From an uncultured Bacteroidia bacterium (lineage in GTDB: Bacteria; Bacteroidota; Bacteroidia; Bacteroidales; UBA932), in NCBI GenBank assembly GCA_902767355.1, contig CACXHG010000088.1, positions 1 to 15,928 on the forward strand: a DNA stretch of 15,928 nt, given 5' to 3'. Positions within the stretch are counted from its first letter, which is position 1. Every line of letters starts with the position of its first letter. Under the pieces are notes generated by a model. That model ran no database searches and was not told the origin of the DNA. It saw only the letters and a program-made list of their open reading frames with translations. The position numbers and the translations under genes are program-made. This document shows, piece by piece, positions 1-6,712 of the stretch.

Positions 1-1
1 C

Positions 2-127
2 CTGGTGTTCACATATCAGCAATACGAGGTAGCACCCTACGCCGCCGGCATGCCCAGCTTCGTGCTGCCCTATGCCGAAGTGGAGCCATTCCTCACAGAA
101 GATGCCGCCAAGATGTTGCGGCGCTAG
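2..127 (+). CDS. C-terminal end of a DUF3298-type protein (5' end outside window)
   Basis: An open frame enters from the left edge and ends at TAG 125-127; 41 residues are visible. The stretch containing YEVAPYAAGMPSF followed by VLPYAEVEPFL is the pattern I associate with the C-terminal DUF3298 (RsiV-like) domain of Bacteroidota exported proteins, where an aromatic-rich strand and an APYAAG turn are followed by a short final helix. Function of the family is unknown; in Firmicutes related domains occur in anti-sigma factors. Its stop overlaps the stop of the minus-strand gene at 124-522 through the palindrome CTAG, so the two genes converge with no terminator space. Family call from memory of the motif; moderate confidence because only the tail is present. 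Confidence 0.6.
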   Translation: MVFTYQQYEVAPYAAGMPSFVLPYAEVEPFLTEDAAKMLRR

Positions 128-138
128 AACCTATACCC
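118..138. repeat. 21-bp direct repeat, left copy
   Basis: This stretch, containing GCTAGAACCTATACCC, is identical base for base to 3446-3466 in the same orientation. It spans the shared CTAG stop of two convergent genes. After position 138 the two copies still resemble each other for roughly 20 bases but with gaps, which looks like diverged homology between the 3' ends of two outer-membrane protein genes and less like a fresh target-site duplication. Confidence 0.85.
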
Positions 139-522
139 GGGCCAAGCAGCGGGGCTTGTGGCGCTATAAGTTGGGACGTCATCGTCCTGATACTGGAATC
201 GAACTTCTTCAGAGGCTTCCAGTGAACTGCTGTCTTCCCGCAGGACAAAATTATTAATTTGGCCATGTCTGATGATTTCTTCTGTAATATAGCCCACATA
301 AGAGCATACAAGAATTGCGTCTGCAGTGGGGACCTTGAAAGAATAATTGCCGTCCCAGTCAGTTAAGGTGCCAATCATGGTGCCTTTTACTGTTATACTG
401 GCGAATCTGAGTGGTTCACCATTTTGGTCAGAAACATTACCTGTGGTTCGGAATGGAGGGTTTTCTGCATAACACAATGTAAATGCAAAAACGATGACGA
501 TAGTTGATAATAATCTTTTCAT
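124..522 (-). CDS. Small exported carboxypeptidase-regulatory-like domain protein
   Basis: A 132-residue protein. Residues 1-19 form a signal peptide (MKRLLSTIVIVFAF then CYA). Residues about 24-95 form a beta-sandwich of the CarboxypepD_reg-like type: the GNVSDQNGEPLRFASITVKG segment, then TLTDWDGNYSFKV and CSYVGYITEE are the usual markers of this domain, which normally sits at the N-terminus of SusC/TonB-dependent receptors in Bacteroidota. Here no plug or barrel follows; the protein ends after about 35 further residues with PGYRF, an outer-membrane-barrel-like C-terminus resembling the LGYRF end of the barrel protein at 3452-4105. The DNA at that end is part of a 21-bp repeat shared with that gene, so the tail may be borrowed. 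It lies 21 bp after the large receptor gene and is probably cotranscribed with it. It may be an accessory surface protein or a broken receptor start. Confidence 0.65.
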   Translation of the reverse strand: MKRLLSTIVIVFAFTLCYAENPPFRTTGNVSDQNGEPLRFASITVKGTMIGTLTDWDGNYSFKVPTADAILVCSYVGYITEEIIRHGQINNFVLREDSSSLEASEEVRFQYQDDDVPTYSATSPAAWPGYRF

Positions 523-543
523 GGTGTTTGTGTTTATGGGTTA

Positions 544-3291
544 TCATTTCTTTTTTCTGAATTCATACATGACAGACAGCAGATAATACCTACCGGAGGC
601 GGGGGCCCATCTCTGGCTGAAATACTGCGCAGTGGCAGTGGTCATATATTTGGTTGAGGCGTTCAGCAAGTCGTTTGCAGAGATGCTGACAGAAAGTCTG
701 TTCTTCAGGAATTTCCAGCCCAAAGTAGCAGACAGATAATCGGTTGTAATGTCCCTGCCGAGCCCGGAAAAATAGTGGTTATAGCCGAAGCGGTTCGTTA
801 TCCTGGCAAAACCATGCTTTAGATAATTGTAGTCAAACGACAGCGGGGCGACGATGTTTACCGCCTCTGCGAGGTTCTGCCCGAGAGAGTTGCTTGAATG
901 GAGATAGGTAACAGCCGGGCTGAAATTGATTTTCAGCTTCTTGGAAGGGGTGTATCTGAGCAGGGCAGACAGATTAAGGTGCAAGTCCTTGAAGGCGACG
1001 ATGTCTGCTCCGATATATTGCGGTATGCCTTTAAAGACCCCGAGGAGTCCATACTGGGCAATGAGTTTCCTGCTGCAGAAGACTCCAGAGTAGGTGGCCG
1101 CTGCATTGACCGACCAGGCCGGAGTGGGTGCGTTGGCGAAGTTGTACAAGATTGCTCCGGCTGGGGCCGTATAGCCGAAATATTCGGGGAGGACTGTTTC
1201 TGAGGCAAAATAGCGCGATCCGGACACTATGGGATTGAACTCACACTTGCCATCCAGAGAAAGCATAAGTCTGCCGTTATGCTCCTTGAGGGGTTGTGTC
1301 CATTGCAACTGTCCATCAACCGAATATGACATCTTGAGCAGGGGATTGCCAGCCGTCAGTACCAGCGGATTGGCATCGCTGACGTATCCCCGGAGTTGCT
1401 CAAGCGCCGGCAGCTGATTGGATGTGGCCAGCTTGAAATTGAGATTGCCATATACGAGTGAAAGGTACGGCAGAATTGCGAAATAGTGCTTGTCTGTAGG
1501 TATGGCTTCCGGGAAGCGGTCTTCGCCAAGGACTGTCGCATCTGCTAAAGACAGACCTGCGGATATGTTCAGCTTGCTTGTCGAATAAAAGCCGTCGAGC
1601 GATAAATTGTGGGCGATATCTTTCCAGGTAAAATCGAATGTGCTTCCCGGGCTTATCTGTGGATTGAGGATGTCCAGGCTGTCAATAGTCATCTGCCGCC
1701 TGGCGATGTCCCGATAGCTGAAACGGTACTGGCCGTTTATCGAAAGGGAGTGCCGCTCGTTGTTAAAGGCGACATAAGACAGGCGGGCTGTCGCATTGAC
1801 GTTCATTCCGTTGCCGCCTCCGTCCGTCGACAACCTGCGCCTGAGGTAAGATGTAGCCATTGTGTCCACCTTCCACGACGCGAGCCTCTCGCGTGTGAAC
1901 TGTGTTTCGAGATCGACAGACGGCCTGAACCTCTCGCGGTCGTTGTCGGCCCAGCCGGAGCGGACGGTCAGCTCGCGGTTAAAGTTTTTTGAACCGGCCG
2001 ATTCGTTTCGGAGCCGGGTCTGCCCGGATACAAGCTTTTCTATGTCAACCGATGACTGACTTTTTGTGTCGATGGAGCCGAACGCATCCAAGTGGAACGC
2101 TTTCAGTGGCGTGTCGTGGAGGTCGGCGAAGAGACTGAAAAGGTGGCGGCTGGTCGTATTTACAGACGATACTGTGTCATAATAAGCCATTTCGGGACTC
2201 TCCGCAGTCCGGTAATACTGCGTCAGCGCATTTTCGGCTGTCTTGAGATAGTTTCTCCCGAATGAATACGAGCCCTTGACGCTGTTGCCCCATGAGCGGT
2301 CTTTCCAGTACTTTGCAAAATCCACCTTGGCGGTAAGGCTTTCGGAATATGTGTTCAGCGGCTGCGAATGGTTCTGCGCCTTCCGGGCAAGTTCCAGAGG
2401 CGTGGACTGGGAATAGCGGTCCATTTCCTGCAGCGGGCTTGAAAGATTGTCCCAGCCGGCCATGGCGCTTGCGTTCGCCATTTCCGACCAGAATGCCACT
2501 GCCCCGAGGCCCTGGCCGCGCGGGCTGACGACCTCGTCGGCACCGGCTTCTGCGAGCAGCACGGCATCGGTCAGCGACACGATGTCCTCCAGGGTCTTGA
2601 TATCCAGCACGCGTTGCTTGCGGGCGTGGGTCAGGCCCCGATGCCTGTCCTCCGGGCTCAGCTCGTCATAGACATTGACCTGTGCCACTTCGCTGGCCTT
2701 GAGAGCATCTACAGCCGTCACGGGATGGTCGCCGAATATCAGTACACCGTTCACATAGGTCCTTATGACAGGCTGCCCGTCTACCGTGATGCCGGCGTCG
2801 TTTATCTTGAAGCCCGGGAGCTGTTCCAGCAGGGCCCTGGCGCTTTCCCCTTCAAGCGAATTCAGCAGCCGGACATTATAGACGGTTGTGTCGGCCACTT
2901 TCCGGCTCAACTCGGCTTCGGCTTCTATCTTGGCCGCATTTATCTGCGCTGCGGCGTCTTCCATGATGAAATAGAAGGCATTCCGGCCGGCTTCTATCTC
3001 ATAATCGCCTTCTATGGTCTTCTTGCCGAGCAGGAACAGCTTCAGATGCACCTTCTGCGGGGAGAGGTTTTTAAACAGGAAGATGCCATCCATGTTGGTA
3101 GTAGTATATAAGCTGTCGGCACCAAATGTCAGTTGAACCGTGGCGCCAGGCACTGAACTCAGATAATCTTTTACACCATTGTTTTCATATCCGCTCACTG
3201 TCCCGTAGATGTCTGCGCTGTTGACAACCTGCGCAAGGGCATAAGAAGAAATGCTCGACAGCAGTAATATGCAGAACAGCTTGAGTTTCAT
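544..3291 (-). CDS. TonB-receptor-like outer membrane beta-barrel protein with N-terminal regulatory-like domain
   Basis: A 915-residue protein. Residues 1-20 are a signal peptide ending YALA. Residues about 27-110 form a carboxypeptidase-regulatory-like sandwich (TTTNMDGIFLFKNL is its usual loop). A plug-like region follows: LLEQLPGFKINDAGITVDG then YVNGVLIFGDHP at about 154-190 matches the plug pattern of the TonB-dependent receptors with a C-terminal OMP_b-brl_3 type barrel. The remainder to residue 915 is barrel, with aromatic-ended alternating strands and a final strand LLSVMYEF before a basic tail RKKK. No SusD partner lies next to it, so it is not a glycan SusCD pair in this window. 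Substrate unknown; a peptide, metal or signal ligand are all possible. ATG start at 3291 chosen for the signal peptide. It has a 160-bp upstream region with a motif shared with the ECF sigma operon, and the small gene at 124-522 follows 21 bp downstream. Confidence 0.8.
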   Translation of the reverse strand: MKLKLFCILLLSSISSYALAQVVNSADIYGTVSGYENNGVKDYLSSVPGATVQLTFGADSLYTTTNMDGIFLFKNLSPQKVHLKLFLLGKKTIEGDYEIEAGRNAFYFIMEDAAAQINAAKIEAEAELSRKVADTTVYNVRLLNSLEGESARALLEQLPGFKINDAGITVDGQPVIRTYVNGVLIFGDHPVTAVDALKASEVAQVNVYDELSPEDRHRGLTHARKQRVLDIKTLEDIVSLTDAVLLAEAGADEVVSPRGQGLGAVAFWSEMANASAMAGWDNLSSPLQEMDRYSQSTPLELARKAQNHSQPLNTYSESLTAKVDFAKYWKDRSWGNSVKGSYSFGRNYLKTAENALTQYYRTAESPEMAYYDTVSSVNTTSRHLFSLFADLHDTPLKAFHLDAFGSIDTKSQSSVDIEKLVSGQTRLRNESAGSKNFNRELTVRSGWADNDRERFRPSVDLETQFTRERLASWKVDTMATSYLRRRLSTDGGGNGMNVNATARLSYVAFNNERHSLSINGQYRFSYRDIARRQMTIDSLDILNPQISPGSTFDFTWKDIAHNLSLDGFYSTSKLNISAGLSLADATVLGEDRFPEAIPTDKHYFAILPYLSLVYGNLNFKLATSNQLPALEQLRGYVSDANPLVLTAGNPLLKMSYSVDGQLQWTQPLKEHNGRLMLSLDGKCEFNPIVSGSRYFASETVLPEYFGYTAPAGAILYNFANAPTPAWSVNAAATYSGVFCSRKLIAQYGLLGVFKGIPQYIGADIVAFKDLHLNLSALLRYTPSKKLKINFSPAVTYLHSSNSLGQNLAEAVNIVAPLSFDYNYLKHGFARITNRFGYNHYFSGLGRDITTDYLSATLGWKFLKNRLSVSISANDLLNASTKYMTTATAQYFSQRWAPASGRYYLLSVMYEFRKKK

Positions 3292-3335
3292 GGGTGTGAA
3301 AGAGTAACACCGTTGGATCTATTGACTGTTTAGAG

Positions 3336-3372
3336 GTATTCCTATGTATACTAAATGCCCGGCTGGGAATAC
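3336..3372. repeat. Inverted repeat GTATTCC / GGAATAC upstream of the receptor gene
   Basis: Seven-base arms at 3336-3342 and 3366-3372 are perfect reverse complements, 23 bp apart. The spacer contains the palindrome GTATAC at 3346-3351. The right arm is also part of the two-part motif shared with the sigma factor upstream region. It could be a regulator site; it is 45 bp or more upstream of the receptor ATG. Confidence 0.5.
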
Positions 3373-3373
3373 G
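3348..3373 (-). promoter_or_regulatory. Candidate ECF-type promoter or operator of the receptor gene
   Basis: On the minus strand this reads CGTATTCC, 10 bases, then TTTAGTAT, ending 56 bp before the receptor ATG. The same two 8-base blocks occur in the same order upstream of the ECF sigma factor (9139-9167), there 13 bases apart. Bases just before TTTAGTAT are also similar (GCA here, GCG there). It does not match the housekeeping Bacteroidota promoter (TTTG then TAnnTTTG). The different spacing is a weakness for a simple -35/-10 reading. Confidence 0.45.
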
Positions 3374-3378
3374 AGTAA

Positions 3379-3450
3379 TCGCTCACCAAGAAAGAAGACG
3401 AACCGGCCTGTGTGGTGTTCCAGTCGCTGGACCACATCTATATGGGCGGC
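3379..3450 (+). pseudogene. Probable remnant of a DUF4163/DUF3298-type gene
   Basis: On the plus strand, after an in-frame TAA at 3376-3378, the frame reads SLTKKEDEPACVVFQSLDH then IYMGGA. The pattern of a hydrophobic strand followed by a Y-[TM]-G-G-A turn resembles the central part of DUF4163 domains (usually YTGGAHG), which precede DUF3298 in the same proteins. The expected His after GGA is lost because the sequence switches at GGCGGCGCT into the 21-bp repeat at the 3' end of the next gene. The GCGGCGCT at the end of the DUF3298 gene (118-125) is identical to the bases at this junction, so a deletion between two short direct repeats in a duplicated copy would give exactly this structure. 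The assignment rests on about 24 residues and is tentative. Confidence 0.35.
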
Positions 3451-3466
3451 GCTAGAACCTATACCC
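3446..3466. repeat. 21-bp direct repeat, right copy
   Basis: Identical to 118-138, same orientation. It covers the stop codon region and last four codons of the barrel gene at 3452-4105 and the junction with the DUF4163-like remnant. Together the two copies bracket about 3.3 kb that holds the receptor gene and its small neighbour. Confidence 0.85.
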
Positions 3467-4105
3467 CAGGCCCAGCTGCGGGCCCAGGCCGGTGGGGCCG
3501 AATACTAATTCTGCGACGCCGTAGACGTGGTTGCGGCCAAAGTGGGTGCCGGCCAATATGATTTCCGGCGTGACGCGAAGGCCGGAGAGGACATCGTACC
3601 CGGTTGCGAAGAATCCTAATCCGGCACCGGAATACCATTTCCAGTAATCTCTGTTATGCCAGTAATACTTCAGCAAGAACCCGGGGACTACGGCCATATT
3701 CACATAGCCACGTTCCAGGACCTTGGTGACTTTGTTCACATCGTAGGCCCATTCCATCCCCGGCGTATACCCTTTGGCGTGCTGGCGTAGGGCGTAGGTG
3801 TAACCGTGCATATTGAAAAACACCGATACTTCTCCATTATTGGCGAATCTGAAAGAATATGTCACCGTAAGGTTGGGGTACATCGTCTTTTTCAACGACA
3901 GCCCATTATCCCACCGACTCAAGAATTCAAGTTCTTCTTGAGAACCGGGCTCCGGCCCGGCGTCAGAATGAGTGAACATCGGATATGGTATTCCGGTGGA
4001 TATTTCCAGCGAATGGCGGTGCTGCTTCCATACGGCTGCATCCTGAGCATACACACCGACGCAAGAGGCCATTGTCAGTACCGCTGCAATTAATGTGATT
4101 TTCAT
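3452..4105 (-). CDS. Small outer membrane beta-barrel protein
   Basis: A 217-residue protein with a signal peptide (MKITLIAAVLTMASC then VGVYAQ; cleavage near residue 21). The mature part alternates hydrophobic and polar residues in Tyr/Gly/Phe-rich strands, for example VTYSFRFANNGEVSVFFNM, YYWHNRDYWKWYSGAGLGFF and PQLGLGYRF, ending in the aromatic C-terminal residue expected of a BAM-inserted barrel of about eight strands. The family is porin-like and of unknown cargo. The start codon lies 18 bp after the end of the decayed lipoprotein copy at 4124-4357, so it may sit at the end of the sigma-factor operon. Its last codons are inside the 21-bp repeat. Confidence 0.75.
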   Translation of the reverse strand: MKITLIAAVLTMASCVGVYAQDAAVWKQHRHSLEISTGIPYPMFTHSDAGPEPGSQEELEFLSRWDNGLSLKKTMYPNLTVTYSFRFANNGEVSVFFNMHGYTYALRQHAKGYTPGMEWAYDVNKVTKVLERGYVNMAVVPGFLLKYYWHNRDYWKWYSGAGLGFFATGYDVLSGLRVTPEIILAGTHFGRNHVYGVAELVFGPTGLGPQLGLGYRF

Positions 4106-4123
4106 TTGTCTGAGATCAAAAAG

Positions 4124-4357
4124 CTAATGTAAAAAAGTTACGGTAAAATTGCAGTAGAAAACCTCATTATTAAATTGCAACTTCGCGTTGGGGTCATCTA
4201 GGCTGTCTTTAAGGTAGTGGAGGCACTGCCCGACTTTTACTGGAATTTCAAGAGTGAAGTCATAGCTGCCTGCCATGTTGATTGAGCGTACATCACAAGG
4301 GAGAAGTACCATAAATCTGTGGGAAAGATGCCGAATAATAAATGATATGTTTTCATA
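4124..4357 (-). pseudogene. 5'-truncated duplicate of the neighbouring lipoprotein gene
   Basis: The last part of this frame reads LEIPVKVG, then LKDSLDDPNAKLQFNNEV before YCNF; the full-length gene at 4496-5311 ends IEIPVKVG, LRDRLTNPEAEMQYRDEV, TCDC. The resemblance covers about 45 residues. An ATG occurs at 4312, which would give 62 residues, but the likeness continues upstream of it in the same frame (ISFII here, ISDII in the full gene) until in-frame stop codons at 4358-4363. There is no signal peptide or lipobox. This is therefore best read as the 3' end left after duplication and loss of the 5' part, not as a genuine small gene. A short cytosolic product from 4312 cannot be excluded. 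Confidence 0.7.
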
Positions 4358-4495
4358 TTATTATAGAATAAATACTTTTTCTCTTCAGGACATAAAGGCC
4401 CAACAGCGAGCTGAGACCGATGTGGACAAAGATGAATTCAGCTACACAGAAGTGGTTACGCCAGCAATGGGTGCCGGACAATATGTTAACGAGGG
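4358..4495. other. AT-rich spacer plus a short protein-like plus-strand frame
   Basis: About 140 bp between the lipoprotein gene and its truncated copy. The line 4321-4380 is only about 22% GC by hand count. From about 4378 to 4495 the plus strand is open and reads like protein (KAQQRAETDVDKDEFSYTEV then VTPAMGAGQYVNEGY), with no start codon or partner of its own. I do not recognise it. It could be a gene remnant or chance. Confidence 0.3.
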
Positions 4496-5311
4496 CTACT
4501 TAATGTTATGCGTAATGTGGCAGTCGCAGGTGAGGACTTCGTCGCGGTATTGCATTTCGGCTTCGGGATTAGTGAGTCTGTCTCGTAGCATCGTCAGGAA
4601 AAGACCAACTTTTACGGGTATTTCTATGTGAAGATTGACGTCATCCCGCACTATGCTATATCCCTCAAAATCTGCACCTCTAAACCATAATCTGAAACCA
4701 CTATTCATAAGTGGAAAATGGTTCTGGGGAACAATTATATCGGAGATAGGTTTATTGCCGCAGTTGCAGGAGCAGTCCGTGATATGTGCTATAGATGCGA
4801 GATTCTCTCCGGCAGGAACTCCGGCAAATTCAGTGTCCGCTGTAATAACAATATCATTTACATTAATATAAACGGTAGTTGTTGAGGTTATACCGCTACG
4901 GTAACTATCTATAAGTTTGCCTGAGTTATCCACACACTTGCCGAAGTTATCGAAGGCTTCCCAATAACTCGTTTTTATCTGATCTGCATCATTCCCAAAT
5001 GCGGCGAAAATTTCATCTGAGGGGACGACGCCTTCTGCGGTAACGAAGCCAAACTCTTTGTTTCTGCTTAATACCACATGCTGCATTTGCGATTCCATAC
5101 CGGTATCAATATCCACATATAATTCATTAATACCAGTATTGGGCACAATCCAAGCACAATCACGAAACAATACCATTTCGGAACTTGAAAGACACTCTCC
5201 TGGAACTATTGATATTTGGCTTGCACAAGGTGTTGCAGCACCGAATTTTCCGCAGGAAGTTAGGAGTAAGATGACAGTGGTTATGATTATGCTATTGATT
5301 AACTGTTTCAT
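4496..5311 (-). CDS. Predicted lipoprotein of unknown function
   Basis: A 271-residue protein. A hydrophobic leader ends in the lipobox LLTSC with Cys20 as the lipid-carrying residue, so the product should be anchored in a membrane facing the periplasm or cell surface. The mature part is rich in beta-type sequence and has several cysteines, including a DCSCNCGN cluster near residue 190 and TCDC near the end. I do not recognise the family. It starts 20 bp after the stop of the C10 peptidase gene, so the two are probably cotranscribed, and a partial second copy follows at 4124-4357. Peptidase, cofactor lipoprotein and barrel next to each other suggest a joint surface function; a protease inhibitor role is possible because C10 peptidases in streptococci and Bacteroides are often encoded beside inhibitors, but no inhibitor motif is visible. 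The gene is AT-rich compared with the flanking core genes. Confidence 0.6.
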   Translation of the reverse strand: MKQLINSIIITTVILLLTSCGKFGAATPCASQISIVPGECLSSSEMVLFRDCAWIVPNTGINELYVDIDTGMESQMQHVVLSRNKEFGFVTAEGVVPSDEIFAAFGNDADQIKTSYWEAFDNFGKCVDNSGKLIDSYRSGITSTTTVYINVNDIVITADTEFAGVPAGENLASIAHITDCSCNCGNKPISDIIVPQNHFPLMNSGFRLWFRGADFEGYSIVRDDVNLHIEIPVKVGLFLTMLRDRLTNPEAEMQYRDEVLTCDCHITHNIK

Positions 5312-5331
5312 AATGATATAATTAAAAGTTA

Positions 5332-6690
5332 TTATTCTGCCGCAGCAATATCATATATAGAGCTGACGTTGTAATTGTATGAATACGTACCGCCATTTGT
5401 GACAACCCAGTTTGCTGTCAACGAGTACCAACCATCGTTTAAGTAAGGCGAGATCCACTGAGATTTCCACCCCCAGTTAATCCTTATCTTAGTAATCTGT
5501 GGCGTTGTTTGTGAATATGTATAGTAGGGCTCATACTCAGGAGTAGGTATCCAACTATTAGGATGGTCTGGCACAAAGTAGTGGTAATATGTGTATTTAG
5601 TATACGTCTTTTTGTAACCGTCAATAACGAAGCAATGAATGTTGAAATCAGTTGGGATTAACAGGTTGGTTGCGGTGACAATAACGGGCATCTGATTGTT
5701 CAGGTTGTTCTTGACAACTGTCTCGTTGTAACTCCCGTGATTGCAGGTAAGACCGCATTGTGGGAATAAATGTGTCCTGATGTTGGCGGGGATTGCCCAC
5801 GAATAATCATCGGTATAATGCATATTAACCTCCTGCCCGACATAACCAAGCATCAAGGCTTCTGCATCGGCATATGTGGAACTGTATTCATTATTCATCA
5901 GGCCCCATATAGTGGTACTTGCGCCAACAAAAATTCCGTTATTAGTCACGCTGTCCGCCATAGTGGCGGGAACACCCAACTGGTCGTGAAGATAGTATAG
6001 AACTTCTGCGGCAGCTACAGCGACGCAGCCGGCCGGTTTTCTCTCTACACCATTACTCTTAAGAGGACAGTACGCATTATAAGGAGCATCTTGATCCCAG
6101 TGCGGGGTCATATGCGCTAAAGAGTCAGCATCAATTACCTCGGAAGATACGGTATAATCCCAATAACCCTCGTCGATTGTAATAGGTTCAAGGTCGCCGT
6201 TGCCGCGCATACCCCATACTTGCTTGTTGGCGGCGATTTCGTCTTTACTGAAGTTAAGTTGAGAGTCGCTGGCCCGTCTGACGGCGGCGATGTCCTGGGC
6301 GGTGCAGTCTATCCAGACCTGCACGGCAGGGCTGCCCTCTGTCAGGGAGAAGCTGCCGGTTGCGCCTTCTGCAATAACGGCTGGCGTACGGGCGTCAGAA
6401 GAGAGAATCTGCCAACCGTCGTTATCGCCGTAGTTGACAATGTACAGCAGTGTGTCCCCCGAGCTGCCGCAGTAGGGCGCTACATCAAAGTCGGGCTCGC
6501 CGGAAGCTTTGGTGAGAGGATGCTTGCTGGCGGCAAATTCCAGTACCTGCCCGATTTTCACGTAATTGTCTTGCGATACAATGCTCCCGTCAGAAGAAAC
6601 CTTGGCGGGCGAGGGCTCTTTCGTGCACTCTGCAAGCATCAGCAGAACGATGGCCAGAAAGATGCCGGATAATAGCTGATTAATTTTCAT
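5332..6690 (-). CDS. C10-family (streptopain-like) cysteine peptidase with propeptide
   Basis: A 452-residue exported papain-fold protease. The ATG at 6690 is chosen because it starts a signal sequence (MKINQLLSGIFLAIVLLMLA); a longer frame upstream lacks one. Cys22 could be a lipobox cysteine, though Glu at -1 is unusual. Residues about 40-160 match the inhibitory propeptide of this family (YIVNYGDNDGWQILSSDAR). The mature domain starts near residue 175: HWDQDAPYNAYCP around 197-209, catalytic Cys222 in KPAGCVAVAAAEVL, catalytic His352 in NIHCFVIDGY, and the family NWGW motif at 405-408. All key residues are present, so an active enzyme is expected after removal of the propeptide. Related Bacteroides and streptococcal enzymes cleave host proteins. 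It sits between a barrel gene (22 bp upstream) and a lipoprotein gene (20 bp downstream). GC content drops from about 60% in the propeptide part to about 40-45% in the catalytic part. Confidence 0.9.
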   Translation of the reverse strand: MKINQLLSGIFLAIVLLMLAECTKEPSPAKVSSDGSIVSQDNYVKIGQVLEFAASKHPLTKASGEPDFDVAPYCGSSGDTLLYIVNYGDNDGWQILSSDARTPAVIAEGATGSFSLTEGSPAVQVWIDCTAQDIAAVRRASDSQLNFSKDEIAANKQVWGMRGNGDLEPITIDEGYWDYTVSSEVIDADSLAHMTPHWDQDAPYNAYCPLKSNGVERKPAGCVAVAAAEVLYYLHDQLGVPATMADSVTNNGIFVGASTTIWGLMNNEYSSTYADAEALMLGYVGQEVNMHYTDDYSWAIPANIRTHLFPQCGLTCNHGSYNETVVKNNLNNQMPVIVTATNLLIPTDFNIHCFVIDGYKKTYTKYTYYHYFVPDHPNSWIPTPEYEPYYTYSQTTPQITKIRINWGWKSQWISPYLNDGWYSLTANWVVTNGGTYSYNYNVSSIYDIAAAE

Positions 6691-6712
6691 AGGAGATAAT
6701 GTTTTATTATGG

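Noticed and set aside
544..3291. SusC of a glycan-uptake SusCD pair
   Set aside because: No SusD-like gene lies next to it and no glycan enzymes are in the window; the plug and barrel look like the other TonB-receptor type.
118..3466. Transposon or integrase target-site duplication
   Set aside because: No transposase or integrase lies between the repeats, no terminal inverted repeats are visible, and the likeness of the two flanks fades gradually, as in duplicated gene ends.
3629..3991. Further GGAATAC or GTATTCC sites inside the barrel gene (near 3629 and 3985)
   Set aside because: They lie in coding sequence without the partner block TTTAGTAT nearby; a 7-mer is expected a few times in this length by chance.
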